From: Prionace glauca
Lineage: Eukaryota; Chordata; Chondrichthyes; Carcharhiniformes; Carcharhinidae
Assembly: GCA_037974335.1 (NCBI GenBank)
Contig: CM075761.1
Location: 12,389,543-12,453,542 of the forward strand
Direction of reading: 5' to 3'
Length of the DNA stretch: 64,000 bases
In this document: positions 33,181 through 43,935 of the stretch, one piece after another
Numbering within the stretch: the first letter of the stretch is position 1
Layout of the letters: each line of letters starts with the position of its first letter
Position numbers and translations under genes: made by a program
Notes under the pieces: generated by a model
Seen by the model: the letters and a program-made list of their open reading frames with translations, nothing else
Database searches by the model: none
What the model was told of the DNA's origin: nothing

Positions 33181-36100
33181 AAGCCTCTTTTGTTCTGTAA
33201 TTCGGACTATCCCTGTGCCGCGCACCGTAACACCGAGAATGCCTCACATCTGATGACAGATTCCTGGTTGCAAAGGAAAGGTCTTGCCCCCAGGCCGAGC
33301 CTTTAATTCATTAGATCTACTCGTGCCTTCTAGTTGTTAACACATGCTCTGGTCCGTCTGAAACATATCACCAGCACCTTCAGTTTGTCTGACCTGCAGG
33401 TGACGGGGACACGGAACTGGTTAGTCCAGTTACCAAAGAACATGACCTTGTTCTCACCTAGATTTACCTTGGTATATATTTTTTTATTATTATGGTGGGT
33501 TTTCCCTATCAGTAATGTGAGAATCAGTGTTGTGTTGTTACAAGAGTTGTTTCTCTCCTTGTTGTCGGGACTAATACAGATGAAGTTCATATTCTGTTTT
33601 TTAACAAGATCCAGCAAATTTTTAAATGTGTAAAAAATAATTGCACCCACTGTCCATCATTTCCTCCTTCAGCACCCCTGTTACATCTGACCAGGAGCAA
33701 TTACATTTCTACATCACCGCAGTAGGTGTGGACTAGGTTTAAACGGGTTTAACTCTAACTGTTTGTCCGGTGACAGATACCTAGTGAGAGACTCCACGGA
33801 TCCCAACTGGAAGGTTTCAGTGACCTTCTTATAAGGTCCCCCTCTTATATTAATAAGAGACTGGTTTTGATGTGGAATCCCATAGTGTGTGTAGCAGCAG
33901 TGTCTCCAGGGAGAGTGAGATGGGAGATCAGAACCAGAGAATAGATAACAATGTTCCAATGATTCATCAGAATCTGAGAACAATGGACAGGAAAATTGCA
34001 TCAATGGATGAGGAATTTATGACTGATAATAACCATTTTTGATATATGATTGAGTTGTATCATTAGAATTCTGGGTCTGCCCCGGACTTGGATATTTTTC
34101 CATCCCACCTTTGCTATCACTGGTGTCCGGGTTAAGTATCTCTTTCAACGTAGCCGTGATGTAAACAGTGTTTAGCTCAAATATCGTTCTTCTAATTTAA
34201 TTCCTTCTCTGTGCTGCTGTCATTGTCCAAGTTATTTCTGCAAATATTAACCAAAAATTGCAACTGAATTCCTGATTTGTAAAGTGTAAAATGCTCTGAT
34301 GGGCAGTTGGTGCATTGCTAATGGACCGACGGCCTCTACACTCCCGGAGTTCTAATGGCTCTTAGACTGAACGCTTTGAGAAGGAAATCAAAGAAATTTC
34401 ACAATTAGGGTTGACTGTGAAATCTTTGCTGTTCATGTCCCGATGGAATTTTCACTGGAATGGGAGGATCATTCCGCTCGCCCTCGCTTCCGTTCAGATG
34501 AATTTAGCCGCATTAGTAAATAGAATCAATAACAGAACATAATCAATATGTGCGGACAGCACATTTGACATGAACTGAAATTCGATCGAGTGATAATTCC
34601 TGGCTGTACTATATAAATGTGTTTCCTGGTTCCATTTACAATAAAAATCTCCGTGGATCATAGGTTGATGAATTAAAGGGTATTAATAATTTCTGACATA
34701 AGAACATGTCCTGCACAGTTGCACTCAGAGGGTGGTGAGTGGTGAGTGAATGGAATCGGCTGCCGTCAGTGGTGGTGGAGGCGAACTCTTTTAAAAGACT
34801 TCTGGATGAGTATATGGGATTTAGTGGGATTGGGGGTTATAGATAGGTCAATGGATTGGTAGGTGTTGATGTGATCGGCGCAACTCGAAGAGCCTGTTTG
34901 TGCTGTAGTGTTCTATAACATAAGAACATAAGAAATAGGAGCAGGAGTAGGCCATCTAGCCCTTCGAGCCTGCCCCGCCATTCAATAAGATCATGGCTGA
35001 TCTGAAGTGGCTCAGTTCCACTTTCCTGCTTTCTCCCCATAACCCTTAATCCCCTTGCCTACGAAAAAACTATCTACCCGCGTCTTAAATATATTTAGCG
35101 AGGCAGCCTCCACCACTTCAATGAGCAGAGAATTCCAGAGATTCACCACCCTTTGAAGGAAGAAGTTCCTCCTCAACTCCATTCTAAACTCCCCCTCCCC
35201 CTATCTTGAGGTTGTGCCCTCTAGTCCTATTGTCCTTTCTGAGCGGGAAGAACCTCTCCACCTCTATCCTATCGGATGTCAGAGGTAGGTTCTCTACCCA
35301 GAAGGTGTGGGGGAATGGAATGCCCTGCCTGCTGCAGTTGTAGATGAGCCTAGTTTGGGGGCGTTGAAGAGATCCGTGGATAGGTTTATGGATGGAAAGG
35401 GATTGGTTCAGGTTAGACTGTCTTTGCTTTTTTCTTAATTGGTCAGCGCAACATCGTGGGCCGAAGGGCCTGTTCTGCGCTGTAATGTCCTATGTTCTAT
35501 CCATCCCATTCACCATCTTATACGTCTCAATGAGATCTCCCCTCATCCTTCTAAACTCTAACGAGTACAAGCCCAGTTTATTCAGCCTCTCCTCATAGCT
35601 CAATCCCCTCAACTCCGGTATCAGCCTAGTGAACCTCCTCTGCACTCCGTCCAAGGCCAAAATATCCTTGCGCAGGTGCGGCGACCAAAACTGCACACAG
35701 TGCTCCATCTGCGGCCTCACCAGTGCCCTGTACAGCTGCAGCAAGACCTCCCTGCTTTTATATTCAATCCCCCTTGCTATGAAGACCAGCATCCCATTTG
35801 CCTTCCTGACCACCTGCTGCACCTGCAGGTTGGGTTTTTGTGACTCATACACAAGGACCCCCAGGTGCTTCTGCACCGTAGCATGCTGCAGCTTCTCGCC
35901 CTGTAAGTAATAGTCCTTCCTACCATTATTCCGACCAAAGTGGATAACCTCACACTTGCCAACATTGTATTCCATCTGCCAGGTCCTCGCCCACTCGCTC
36001 AGCCTATCTAGATACCTCTATATCAATAGCAGAACATAATCAATATATGTGGACAGCACTTTTGACATGAACTGTTATTTTATTGAGTGATAATTCCTGG

Positions 36101-37746
36101 CTGTACTATATAAATGTGTTTCCTGGTTCCATTTACAATGACATGGATCATAGATTGGTGAGTTAAAGGGTATTAATGATTTCCAACCCTAGCATATCAT
36201 CAGTTCCCCTTCATATACTCTGGCCTTGCCTCTTCTTGCCACTGCTGGAAGCCCTCTGGTGCTCTCGAAACGTTTCCTGCACCATCTGGTCATCCCCACA
36301 ATCCCTGCTGCCTGTTCCAAATATCGACTAACAGCTGAACCCTGCACCAAAATCGAGTCCACAGAAACAGCAAGACCAGTCAGGAGGAGGGAATAGTCTA
36401 ATTCTCTTGCAAAGTTATTCAGGATTAAGCAGGATATAGAACCTGGGCTGATCCATCCCCTCGAACCAGCCGAGATTCGGTAACGGTCAAAAAGGAGGAA
36501 TTATTTACTGATTCTAATCAAGAGATATTGACGTCAGAGTTAATGTCAATAACATGTACTCATGTGATCTTTATTATTTTGCTCAACTTGGATCATTATC
36601 TGAGCACACGGGCTGCTATTGCGCGTGTGTTGTTTACTCCAGTGCATTCCACTCCTTTTAAAGATTGATTTTATTGAATAGAAATGACCACCAGCTGCAG
36701 ATTACCCTGTCACTGTTAGAATAGTCGGTATGGAGGACAAGATATTGCAGCACCTCCTCAAATGGCAAAATATTGTAGATCAACGTGTTAACTTTTCTCC
36801 TGCCTGATCAATATTTTTCCTTTACATATTTTTTATTTCCCTCACAGTTAACGTGCTGATGATTGTTGTACTCTCGCTGAAAAATTGTGGTCTCTCCAGA
36901 TGTGTCAAATTGTACCTGCTGGCCATGGGATCGACAGATTTGCTGCTTATTGTTATTGACCTGATACTGAGGCAAATTGTGTTTGTGTTCAAGGATAATC
37001 TTCAATTCCTGTACTTCAGCCCTCTCTGCAAGTACCACGCTGTCCTGATTTATGCTGTCAGAGACTGTTCTGTTTGGTTCACTGTCGCTTTTACATTTGA
37101 CAGGTTTGTGGCAATTTGTTGCCAGAAACTGAAAATTAAGTATTGCACCGAGAAAACTGCAGGTGCTGTTCTGGGAACAGTGACAGTGCTGAGCATTGCA
37201 AAGAACATCTTCTGGTATTTCATGTTCATAGATGGCTATGTGATGAGCAATTCATCTCGATTATGTCGAACAAGTTATGAAGTACTGAAATCTCCAATCT
37301 GGGCCATGATAGAATTCATTCACTACTTCACAACGCCGTTTATCCCATTTATTCTGATTCTGTTGCTCAACTTTTTAACCATTAGACACATTCTAGTGAG
37401 CAGTCGAGCCCGCAGGAGGCTCCGAGCTCTCAGAGATGGGGAGAGACCAGGTGATCCAGAAATGGAGAGTCGAAGAAAGTCCATGATATTACTTTTTGTT
37501 ATCTCTGGGAATTTCATTGTATTGTGGGCCCTCTACCTGACTGAAGTTATATGGACTCAATTGTGGTGGGTGAACCTGGAATTTGAATATCCAAATGCAG
37601 TCTTAGGAGAAATAGGATACATGCTGCAGATGCTTAGTTACTGCACAAACACCGGCATTTATGCTGTGACACAGACCAAGTTCAGAGAACAATTGACGAT
37701 CGTGATAAAATATCCCTTTACACAGATTGTAAAATTAATTGTCTGA
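32953..37746 (+). CDS. GPR139-like G protein-coupled receptor, two exons
   Basis: Proposed spliced gene: exon 1 32953-33178 and exon 2 36848-37746, phase-1 junction G|TT, 374 residues. It is a rhodopsin-class receptor at the plasma membrane; family members in sharks are usually labelled GPR139-like, ligand unknown. Exon 1 gives a roughly 60-residue extracellular N-terminus and the start of TM1. Exon 2 gives the rest of TM1 to TM7 and a short tail. The DRY motif is DRF ('TFDRFVAICC'), and the NPxxY region is 'NTGIYAVTQTKFR', both usual for this family. The 3.7 kb intron contains a broken exon-1 duplicate and CR1 A, B and C pieces. No transcript evidence is available, so the pairing of exons is inferred from order, strand and phase. 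Confidence 0.75.
33640..34140 (+). repeat. Tandem duplication unit 2 (5' flank and broken exon 1)
   Basis: Second copy of the segment at 32580-33180, about 1.0-1.06 kb downstream on the same strand. It is diverged enough that the duplication is not recent. It ends just past the exon-1 donor. Confidence 0.8.
33949..34130 (+). pseudogene. Broken first exon of a GPR139-like receptor
   Basis: Aligns with exon 1 of the intact gene ('NVP', 'QNLRTMDR', then 'YFSIPPLLSL'-like codons). An in-frame TGA falls where the intact copy has 'IYDLNW', and a one-base loss near the end changes the frame at the GxP motif. The donor position reads G|GTTAAG instead of G|GTAAGC. It lies inside the intron of the intact gene model. 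Confidence 0.75.
34530..34695 (+). promoter_or_regulatory. Duplicated segment with TATA-like motif, copy 1
   Basis: About 160 bases that recur at 36027-36185 with strong similarity. Both contain 'GATAATTCCTGGCTGTACTA' and TATATAAA (34610-34617 here). The two copies flank a cluster of CR1 pieces. A promoter role is speculation from the TATA-like motif and retention; the duplication itself is directly seen. Confidence 0.5.
34722..34914 (+). mobile_element. CR1 LINE, subfamily A variant, 3' end
   Basis: Contains A-type codons for 'SFKRLLDEYMGF' with small deletions, the variant 'GGTAGGTGTTGATGTGATC' 3' UTR, and a single TTCTAT tail. It is the opposite-strand counterpart of the short variant at 6471-6555. 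Confidence 0.85.
34917..35272 (-). mobile_element. CR1 LINE, subfamily C, part 1 (split by a B copy)
   Basis: Tail with TTCTTATG units at the left, then C-type 3' sequence to 'CCTCTATCCTAT', where a B 3' end is inserted. It resumes at 35501. Confidence 0.9.
35273..35500 (+). mobile_element. CR1 LINE, subfamily B, 3' end inside CR1 C
   Basis: Starts at 'CGGATGTCAGAGGTAGG' in the RT ORF end and finishes with 'GTAATGTCCTATGTTCTAT'. The host C element reads continuously across it, with a shared CTAT at the junction and no target-site duplication. Confidence 0.92.
35501..36020 (-). mobile_element. CR1 LINE, subfamily C, part 2
   Basis: Continues from 35272 with the open RT C-terminal frame 35490-35975 ('KCEVIHFGRNNGRKDYYLQG', 'GLYSLEFRRMRGDLIETYKM'). 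It is truncated at about 36020 just after the 'LDRL' codons. Confidence 0.9.
36027..36185 (+). promoter_or_regulatory. Duplicated segment with TATA-like motif, copy 2
   Basis: Second copy of 34530-34695; TATATAAA at 36107-36114. It lies 660 bases upstream of the intact receptor exon 2. The 36186-36847 interval holds no other recognised feature apart from the pyrimidine-rich tract at the acceptor. Confidence 0.5.
36848..37746 (+). CDS. GPR139-like receptor, exon 2 (TM1 to C-terminus)
   Basis: Acceptor 'TTTCCCTCACAG' ends at 36847 and the exon opens TT-AAC, completing Val after the phase-1 intron. Segments in order: rest of TM1 ('NVLMIVVLS'), TM2 ('LLAMGSTDLLLIVIDLIL'), TM3 ending 'TFDRFVAICC', TM4 ('AVLGTVTVLSIAKNIFWYF'), TM5 ('TPFIPFILILLLNFLTI'), a basic third loop with 'DPEMESRRKS', TM6 ('LLFVISGNFIVLWALYL') and TM7 with 'NTGIYAVTQTKFREQL'. 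The stop TGA is at 37744. The frame is open from splice site to stop, the sign of a gene under constraint or a recent copy. Confidence 0.88.
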
Positions 37747-37914
37747 CATGTACTGAACAGGTTCCTGGTTCAATCGGTAAGATATCAGGCTGCTTCATCA
37801 ATGGATATCCCATCATTGTCAGATCAAAAGTTCGTTGATAATTTCACCAAGTTCAATCATTCATGACTCCTCGGAGACTGAAGGAGTTTGTTTCCATTTT
37901 CACCGAGTCCTGGA

Positions 37915-38035
37915 CAGGATTTAAGGGTCACGGGTGGAGGGGTGGGCTGTTGGTGTTAAGATGGCAGTGCGGGCTCGTTGGGCCGAAGGGCCTGTTTCCC
38001 AGGCTGTTATGTTCTTTGTTCTTTGTTGGACAGCA
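37915..38035 (+). repeat. tRNA-related SINE, second subfamily, 3' end
   Basis: Contains 'GGGTCACGGGTGGAGGGGTG', 'GCTCGTTGGGCCGAAGGGCC' and a TTCTTTG tail, matching 56190-56309. The tRNA-like head is missing. Confidence 0.75.
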
Positions 38036-38204
38036 GATAATTGGACCTGATAAGCATTAACATTGAGTCACCAAGTCCTTGGCCAGGAATGTCCCAGCAA
38101 CAGCGAGTCTAAATACTGCCCAGAGATATCCAAAGGCAAAATCATGCAGAATGCCCCACAACTACATCCTGGTACAGACCAGAAATTGAACTGGGCTTTC
38201 TTGT

Positions 38205-38765
38205 AAAATTGTCAGCTACAAATTCAGATCCAACAATCTTGGGAAATGTAACCTACCTCCTGACTTCCCTAGTTCCGTCCACCATCGACAATGCTCAATT
38301 CAGGACCGCGAAGGTGTCATCTTCAATTGCGTGTGTGAGTTTAGCTCCAAGAACACTCAAGAACATTGACACCACACAAGACAAAGCAGTCCCATTGGGT
38401 CAACGCATTAACCACAGGCACCCACTCCCCCAACGCGCTGTTGCAGTCTTGCACAGCATCTACATGATGCACTGCACTGGTTCATCAAGCCTCCTTCATA
38501 ACATCTTCGAATTCTTTACCTGTACCACCTGGGATGACTAAGGACAGCAGGTTAATGTGGGCAAATGTGGCAAATGGATTACCACCTTTGGAAGATCTCC
38601 TTCGAGCCACTCAGCATCCTGATTTGCAGATATGTTCCCGTTTCCTGATGGTCACAGAGACAAAATGCTGCAACTCCTGTTTTAAGTTCAATGCGGGTGT
38701 TCCCACAGCACACGGACTGAATTAGATCAAGAAGGATGATCACCGCCACCTTTTCAATCACAGTT
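38205..38765 (+). mobile_element. Old LINE fragment, RT C-terminal region
   Basis: Plus-strand sequence resembles the terminal RT region of the family at 900-1330: 'CCGTCCACCATCGACAATGC', 'AGCTCCAAGAACACTCAAGA', 'CACACAAGACAAAGCAG' and a final 'CACCGCCACCTTTTCAATCA'. No intact frame. Clade not assigned. From 38766 to 39036 nothing was recognised. Confidence 0.6.
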
Positions 38766-39036
38766 TGGCATTTTGAGCGGTTACTGATCTCTCCATCAAA
38801 TCCCGCATCCAGTGTAAAATGAAATTGTTTGAACGCCTCAATGATTCAATGTCCCACTGGTGCCAAATGAGGAAAGGAAATAACATTTAAATAAAAGATC
38901 ACAGCATTATAGTTTAAAATTCTGGCAGCAAACATCACTTAATTTGTTAACAGGAGCAATAAAACAAATAGTCAACCGTAATATATGTCAAATTGAGGGC
39001 AGTTAATATTCCTTAAAATATGAGAGCAAGCTCGAT

Positions 39037-39809
39037 GGATTGTGTGTGTGTGTCTGTGTGTGTGTGCGTCTGTGTGTTTGTGTGTGTGTGTGTCTATGTG
39101 TTTGTGTGTGTGTGTCTATGCGTATATGTATGTGTGTGTGTATATGGGTGCTTACATTTCAGTGGCTGTGCATTTTCGGTGGTAGTATAGGTGCTGGACT
39201 CTTTGTGGTGTGTGTGGTTTCGCGTGTGTGTGTGTGTGTGTATGGGTGTGGATGTGGGTGTGTGTGATGGCATGTGTAAGCGGGAGTGTGTTTGAGGCTA
39301 GGCATGTGTGGGTCAATGGTTCTGTGTGTTAGTGCGGACAGGTTTGTGTGTGTGTATGTGAGGGTAGTCACCTGTGGGTGGGTATCTGTGTGTGGTTATG
39401 GGTATGTGTTTGCCTGTGAGCATGTGTGCTTTGCTGTATGCTTTTCATCGTGTGTGGCTGGGTGTGTGGGATCTGTGAGTGCAGGCATGTTTGGGGAGTG
39501 TGTGGGAGTAGTATTTATGCGTAAGTGTGTGTGGGTGTTTGCTTGTGACAATTGTATGTGGCTGTGTGTGTTTGTCTGTTGGGTGCCTATAGGTATGAGG
39601 TGTGCATTTTGAATGTGAAATTATGGTTGTGTGTATGTGTGTGAGCCTGTGCAGTGGTGTGGTGTTTTTTTGATTGTGTGGCTGTGCTGAGAATGTTTAT
39701 GACTTTTCATTCTGATTTGCGAACTTCCGTGCGGTTTGTGAGTATGGAGGCTGTTTCCAATGTCACCATGTTTTCGTGTGTTTAAATGTGTGTGTGTGTG
39801 TGTGTCTGT

Positions 39810-39840
<31 letters not shown>

Positions 39841-40279
39841 ATTAACTTTGTTGATGCGTGTGTAGGCTGTGCATTGCTGGGGGTGGAGTGGGGGAGTTGA
39901 GTGAGAGTCTTCATAAGTGTGTGTGTGCGTATTGGGTGGTAGGACATTGTGAGAGTGGAAGTGTGTGTGGGTGGTGCGTTTTTGGAGGCGCTTGTTCCTG
40001 CGAGTGTGTGTGTGGGCTGTGTGTGGCTGGGGTATTTCGAGTATGATTGAATGTGCAATAATCTGTGCAAATCTGTGCGTTTGCGTTTGTATATACGTGT
40101 GTGTTGCAGGTATCCAATGTGTGTGTGTGTGTGTGATTATCTTTGTTCATGCGTTGTAGGCTGTGTATTGCGGTGGGGGAGTTGAGAATGAGCGTCTTGC
40201 TAAGTGTGTGTGTGCGTGTTTGCGTGGTTGGACATTGTGAGAGTGGAAGTGTATGTGGGTGGTGCGTTTGTGGAAGCAC

Positions 40280-40326
<47 letters not shown>

Positions 40327-40415
40327 TGTGTGTGTGTGTGTGTGTGTGAGTGTGTGTGTGTGTGTGTGAGTGTGTGTGTGTGTGTGAGTGTGTGTGTGTG
40401 TGTGAGTGTGTGTGT

Positions 40416-40450
<35 letters not shown>

Positions 40451-40461
40451 TGTGTGTGTGT

Positions 40462-40495
<34 letters not shown>

Positions 40496-40505
40496 GTGTG
40501 TGCGT

Positions 40506-40546
<41 letters not shown>

Positions 40547-40549
40547 TGT

Positions 40550-40586
<37 letters not shown>

Positions 40587-40605
40587 TGTCTGCGTGTGTG
40601 AGTGT

Positions 40606-40636
<31 letters not shown>

Positions 40637-40764
40637 AGTGTGTGAGTGTGTGTGTGTGTGTGTGGCCGGGATATTTCGAGTATGATTGAATGTGCAATTA
40701 TCTGTGTAAATCTGTGTGTTTGCGTTTGTAGAAACATGTGTGTTGCAGGTATCCAATGTATGCA

Positions 40765-40801
<37 letters not shown>
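39037..40801 (+). repeat. TG-rich satellite with long (TG)n blocks
   Basis: TG dinucleotides dominate, interspersed with GTGTATG, GTGAGTG and CTGTG variants. The longest block runs about 40280-40662 with regular TGTGAG interruptions. The histidine/threonine-rich or cysteine/valine-rich ORFs on both strands here are translation artefacts. Confidence 0.93.
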
Positions 40802-40803
<2 letters not shown>

Positions 40804-40865
40804 TTAACTTTGTTGATGCGAGTGTAGGCTGTGCATTGCTGGGGGTGGGGTGGGTGGAGGCAGAA
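39840..40865 (+). repeat. Higher-order minisatellite, about 295-bp unit
   Basis: The segment starting 'GATTAACTTTGTTGATGCG' occurs at 39840, again as 'GATTATCTTTGTTCATGCG' at 40135 and again at 40802. Between the first two starts the unit is 295 bases, including 'GAGAGTGGAAGTGT', 'GGTATTTCGAGTATGATTGA' and 'TGCAGGTATCCAATGT'. The second unit is stretched to 667 bases by the (TG)n expansion; the third is partial. Confidence 0.85.
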
Positions 40866-41152
40866 GTAAGAGCTCTATGCAGGTTGGTCGCCTTACTACA
40901 GGAAGGATATAATTCCACAGAGCTGGGTACGGAGAACATTCACCAGCAATGTACCTGGGATGGAGCATATTTTTTTCCTGTGAGGAGCACTTGAATAGCC
41001 TGGGCGTTGAGAGCAGAGTAGGCCGAGACAGAAATTGATTCCGATTAATATAATTATGATATATCATATCAGGGCCCAGAGCATACAGCTAATCTCCACA
41101 ATTGAAGGGTAATTAAAGAGAGGATGTTAAGTACAGTGAGGCGCAGGACCTT

Positions 41153-41572
41153 AGAACACAGAACATAGAACATTACAGCACAAACAGGCCCTTCGGCCCT
41201 CGAGTTGCGCCGATCGCATCAACCCCACCAATCTATAGACCTATCTATAACCCCCAATCCCATTAAACCCCATATACTCATCCAGAAGTCTTTTAAAAGA
41301 CCCCAGCGAGTTCGCCTCCACCACCGACGACGGCAGCCGATTCCATTCACTCACCACCCTCTGAGTGAAAAACGTACCCCTAACATCACCTCTGTACTTC
41401 CCTCCCCGCACCTTAAATCTGTGTCCTCTCGTAGCGACCATTTCAACACGGGGAAATAGCCTCTGAGAGTCCACCCTATCTATTCCTCTCAACATTTTAT
41501 AAACTTCTATCAGGTCGCCTCTCAACCTTCGCCTCTCCAGGGAAAAGAGTCCCAGCTCCCTCAACCTATCTT
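41153..41572 (-). mobile_element. CR1 LINE, subfamily A, 0.4 kb
   Basis: Tail at left, RT C-terminal frame open 41241-41564, truncated at 'CTCCCTCAACCTATCT'. The following 41573-41872 contains a weak old CR1/SINE-like 3' end only. Confidence 0.9.
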
Positions 41573-41872
41573 GTGAGGTGAATTGTGATTGTTATATTCT
41601 CTCAGAGTGTGGTCAGAGTCTAACGCACAGCATGTAGGGCGATTAGGGAGGGGAAACTCACAGCATTTAATACATACGTTACTGAGCATCCAAACTATTA
41701 TACAATTCAAAACAATGTGTCAATCGCAGACACCTTGGGATGAGAATAGATTTAGTGTAGATTTGTCAGTGCAGGCTCAATGGAACGAAAGGCCACTTCC
41801 ATACTGCATGAGATTGGTCCTCTAGGGCTGTATGGACATGTTTCTTCCATAGCGAACCTTCGAGATTACCAA

Positions 41873-42930
41873 CATAATAAGAACATAAGAAATAGGAGCA
41901 GGAGTAGGCCATCCAGCCCTTCGAGCCTGCCTCGCCATTCAATAAGATCATGGCTGATATGTCGTGGCTCAGTTCCACTTTCCCGCCTTCTCCCCATAAC
42001 CCTTAATCCCATTGCCTATCAAAAACCCATCAACCCGCGTCTTAAATATATTTAGCGAGGCAGCCTCCACCACCTCAACGGGCAGAGAATTCCAGAGATT
42101 CACCACCCTTTGAGTGAAGAAGTTCCTCCTCAACCCTGTCCTCAACCGCCCCCCCCCCTTATCTTGAGGCTGTGCCCCCTAGTCCTACTGCCATTTCTGA
42201 GCAGGAAGAACCTCTCCACCTCTATCCTTTCCATCCCATTCATCATCTTATACGTCTCAATGAGATCTCCCCTCATTCTTCTAAACTCTAACGAGTACAA
42301 ACCTAGTTTATTCAGCCTCTCCTCATAGCTCAATCCCCTCAACTCCGGTATCAGCCGAGTAAACCTCCTCTGCACTCCCTCCAAGGCCAGAATATCCTTG
42401 CGTAAGTGCGGCGACCAAACCTGCACACAGTACTCCAGCTGCGGCCTCACCAATGCCCTATTCAGCTGCAGCAAGACCTCCCTACTTTTATATTCAATCC
42501 CCCTCGCTATGAAGGCCAGCATCCCATTCGCCTTCCTGACCACCTGCTGCACCTGCAAGCTGGGTTTTTGCGACTCATGCACAAGGACCCCGAGGTCCCT
42601 CTGCACCGTCGCCTGCTGCAGTTTTTCGCCACGTAAGTAATAGTCCTTCCGACCATTATTCCTACCAAAGTGGACTACCTCGCACTTGCCAACATTAAAT
42701 TCCATTTGCCATTTCCTGGCCCATTCGCCCAGCCTATCTAGATCCTTCTGCAGACTCTCCACACCCTCCGCACAATTTGCCGTTCCCCCAATCTTGGTGT
42801 CATCAGCAAATTTTGACACCCTGCACTCGGTTCCCTCCTCCAGATCATCTATACAAATGGTAAATAGCTGATGCCCCAGCACCGACCCCTGGGGCACCCC
42901 ACTAGTCACCAAACACCAGCCGGCTGAGAA
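41873..42930 (-). mobile_element. CR1 LINE, subfamily C, 1.05 kb with open RT
   Basis: Minus-strand frame open 42142-43011 with '[16 protein letters not shown]', 'KFADDTKIGGTANCAEGVES' and 'RRFTRLIPELRGLSYEERL'. A C run near 42150-42158 marks the G-run site. Truncation is near 42930, inside the 'TSGVPQG' region. Codons beyond are chance extension. Confidence 0.92.
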
Positions 42931-43764
42931 AGATATCATTGCATGCAGATTAATTAGCAAACTAATTGACTGGGATTTGAATCTATTTGGTATTAAATGT
43001 ATTGATGACACAGGGAAAAAGTAAGCAGATCATTCTTCCAGCAGAGACGACTTATTTCTACAGTTATCAGTATAAAATCCAAATAAAGGAAAATCAGCCA
43101 GTTTTTCGATTTAATGACGCAAAACATGGGAGACCATATAGGAAAGGGAAAAGTAGGCAACAAATGACAACAACAGTTGCCATAGCAATAACATAATTAA
43201 TATGATGAAACAAGAGGAATAATTATTGCAGATAGATATGAATAGGACAAAAATTAATGTTTGAAATAGAACGTTGGTAAATAAACTGAACATCAATATT
43301 GACAAACAATGAAGTATATCAATAATGTGAAAACATAGATGTTACTATTTTAGCGCTGAGGCAAAATAAACAAAATAGTTGTGGAATACCATAATTTAAA
43401 AGACAATACAGATTATGAAACGTTTTCAATTCTGTTTTAGTTTGTACAACACAATAATTTAATTACTCTGTGTACCACAATCTTCATGTCTGCGTCACTG
43501 CCAAATCTCTTCTAGTCACTGCAAACCCTTCTCAAACCAATTCCTGAGTGTCGTTTCAAACACATCGTCTCCACACCGTCTGAGATGCATTCCCAAAAGA
43601 TAGATAATAAAAATCCTGCACCAGATATTCCCTGCAATTCTGCAAGAAAAAGAAATCAATTTCTCGTGCACCATGTTGCTAACGAATCTACAAATGTGTA
43701 GGTCATTGTGCTTGTCTCGCCTCCTTTGCCATTTAACAAACAGTGTCCTCAGAAGTCTAAGTAG
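42931..43764. other. AT-rich stretch, nothing recognised
   Basis: High A+T, no ORF of interest, no repeat family identified. Confidence 0.5.
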
Positions 43765-43935
43765 TTCATATGGATTTCATCAAAGCCTGTGACAAGATTC
43801 CACCTGGGAGATTTGTCGAGAAGGTAAATTCACATTGGATTCAGAACAATCTGATAAATTGGATTCAAACTTGACTCAGTTGTAGGAGGCAGTGTGAAAG
43901 CAGCTGGCTGTTATAGTGATTGGAAGCCACTGGCT
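43765..43935 (+). mobile_element. Ancient CR1 fragment, RT core
   Basis: Reading 'YGFHQSL' then 'RFVEKVNSHWIQNNLINWIQT' resembles the YMDFSKAFDK-to-NWL region of CR1 RTs, with stops. Small and old. Between here and 44420 a 'CAGCAGGTCTGGCAGCATCTG' block (about 44143-44163) is a piece of another common old repeat. Confidence 0.5.

Noticed and set aside
39911-40939. Long His/Thr-rich ORFs (up to about 340 codons) on the minus strand and Cys/Val-rich ORFs on the plus strand
   Set aside because: They are translations of the (TG)n satellite; open in several frames at once with no start context or domain.
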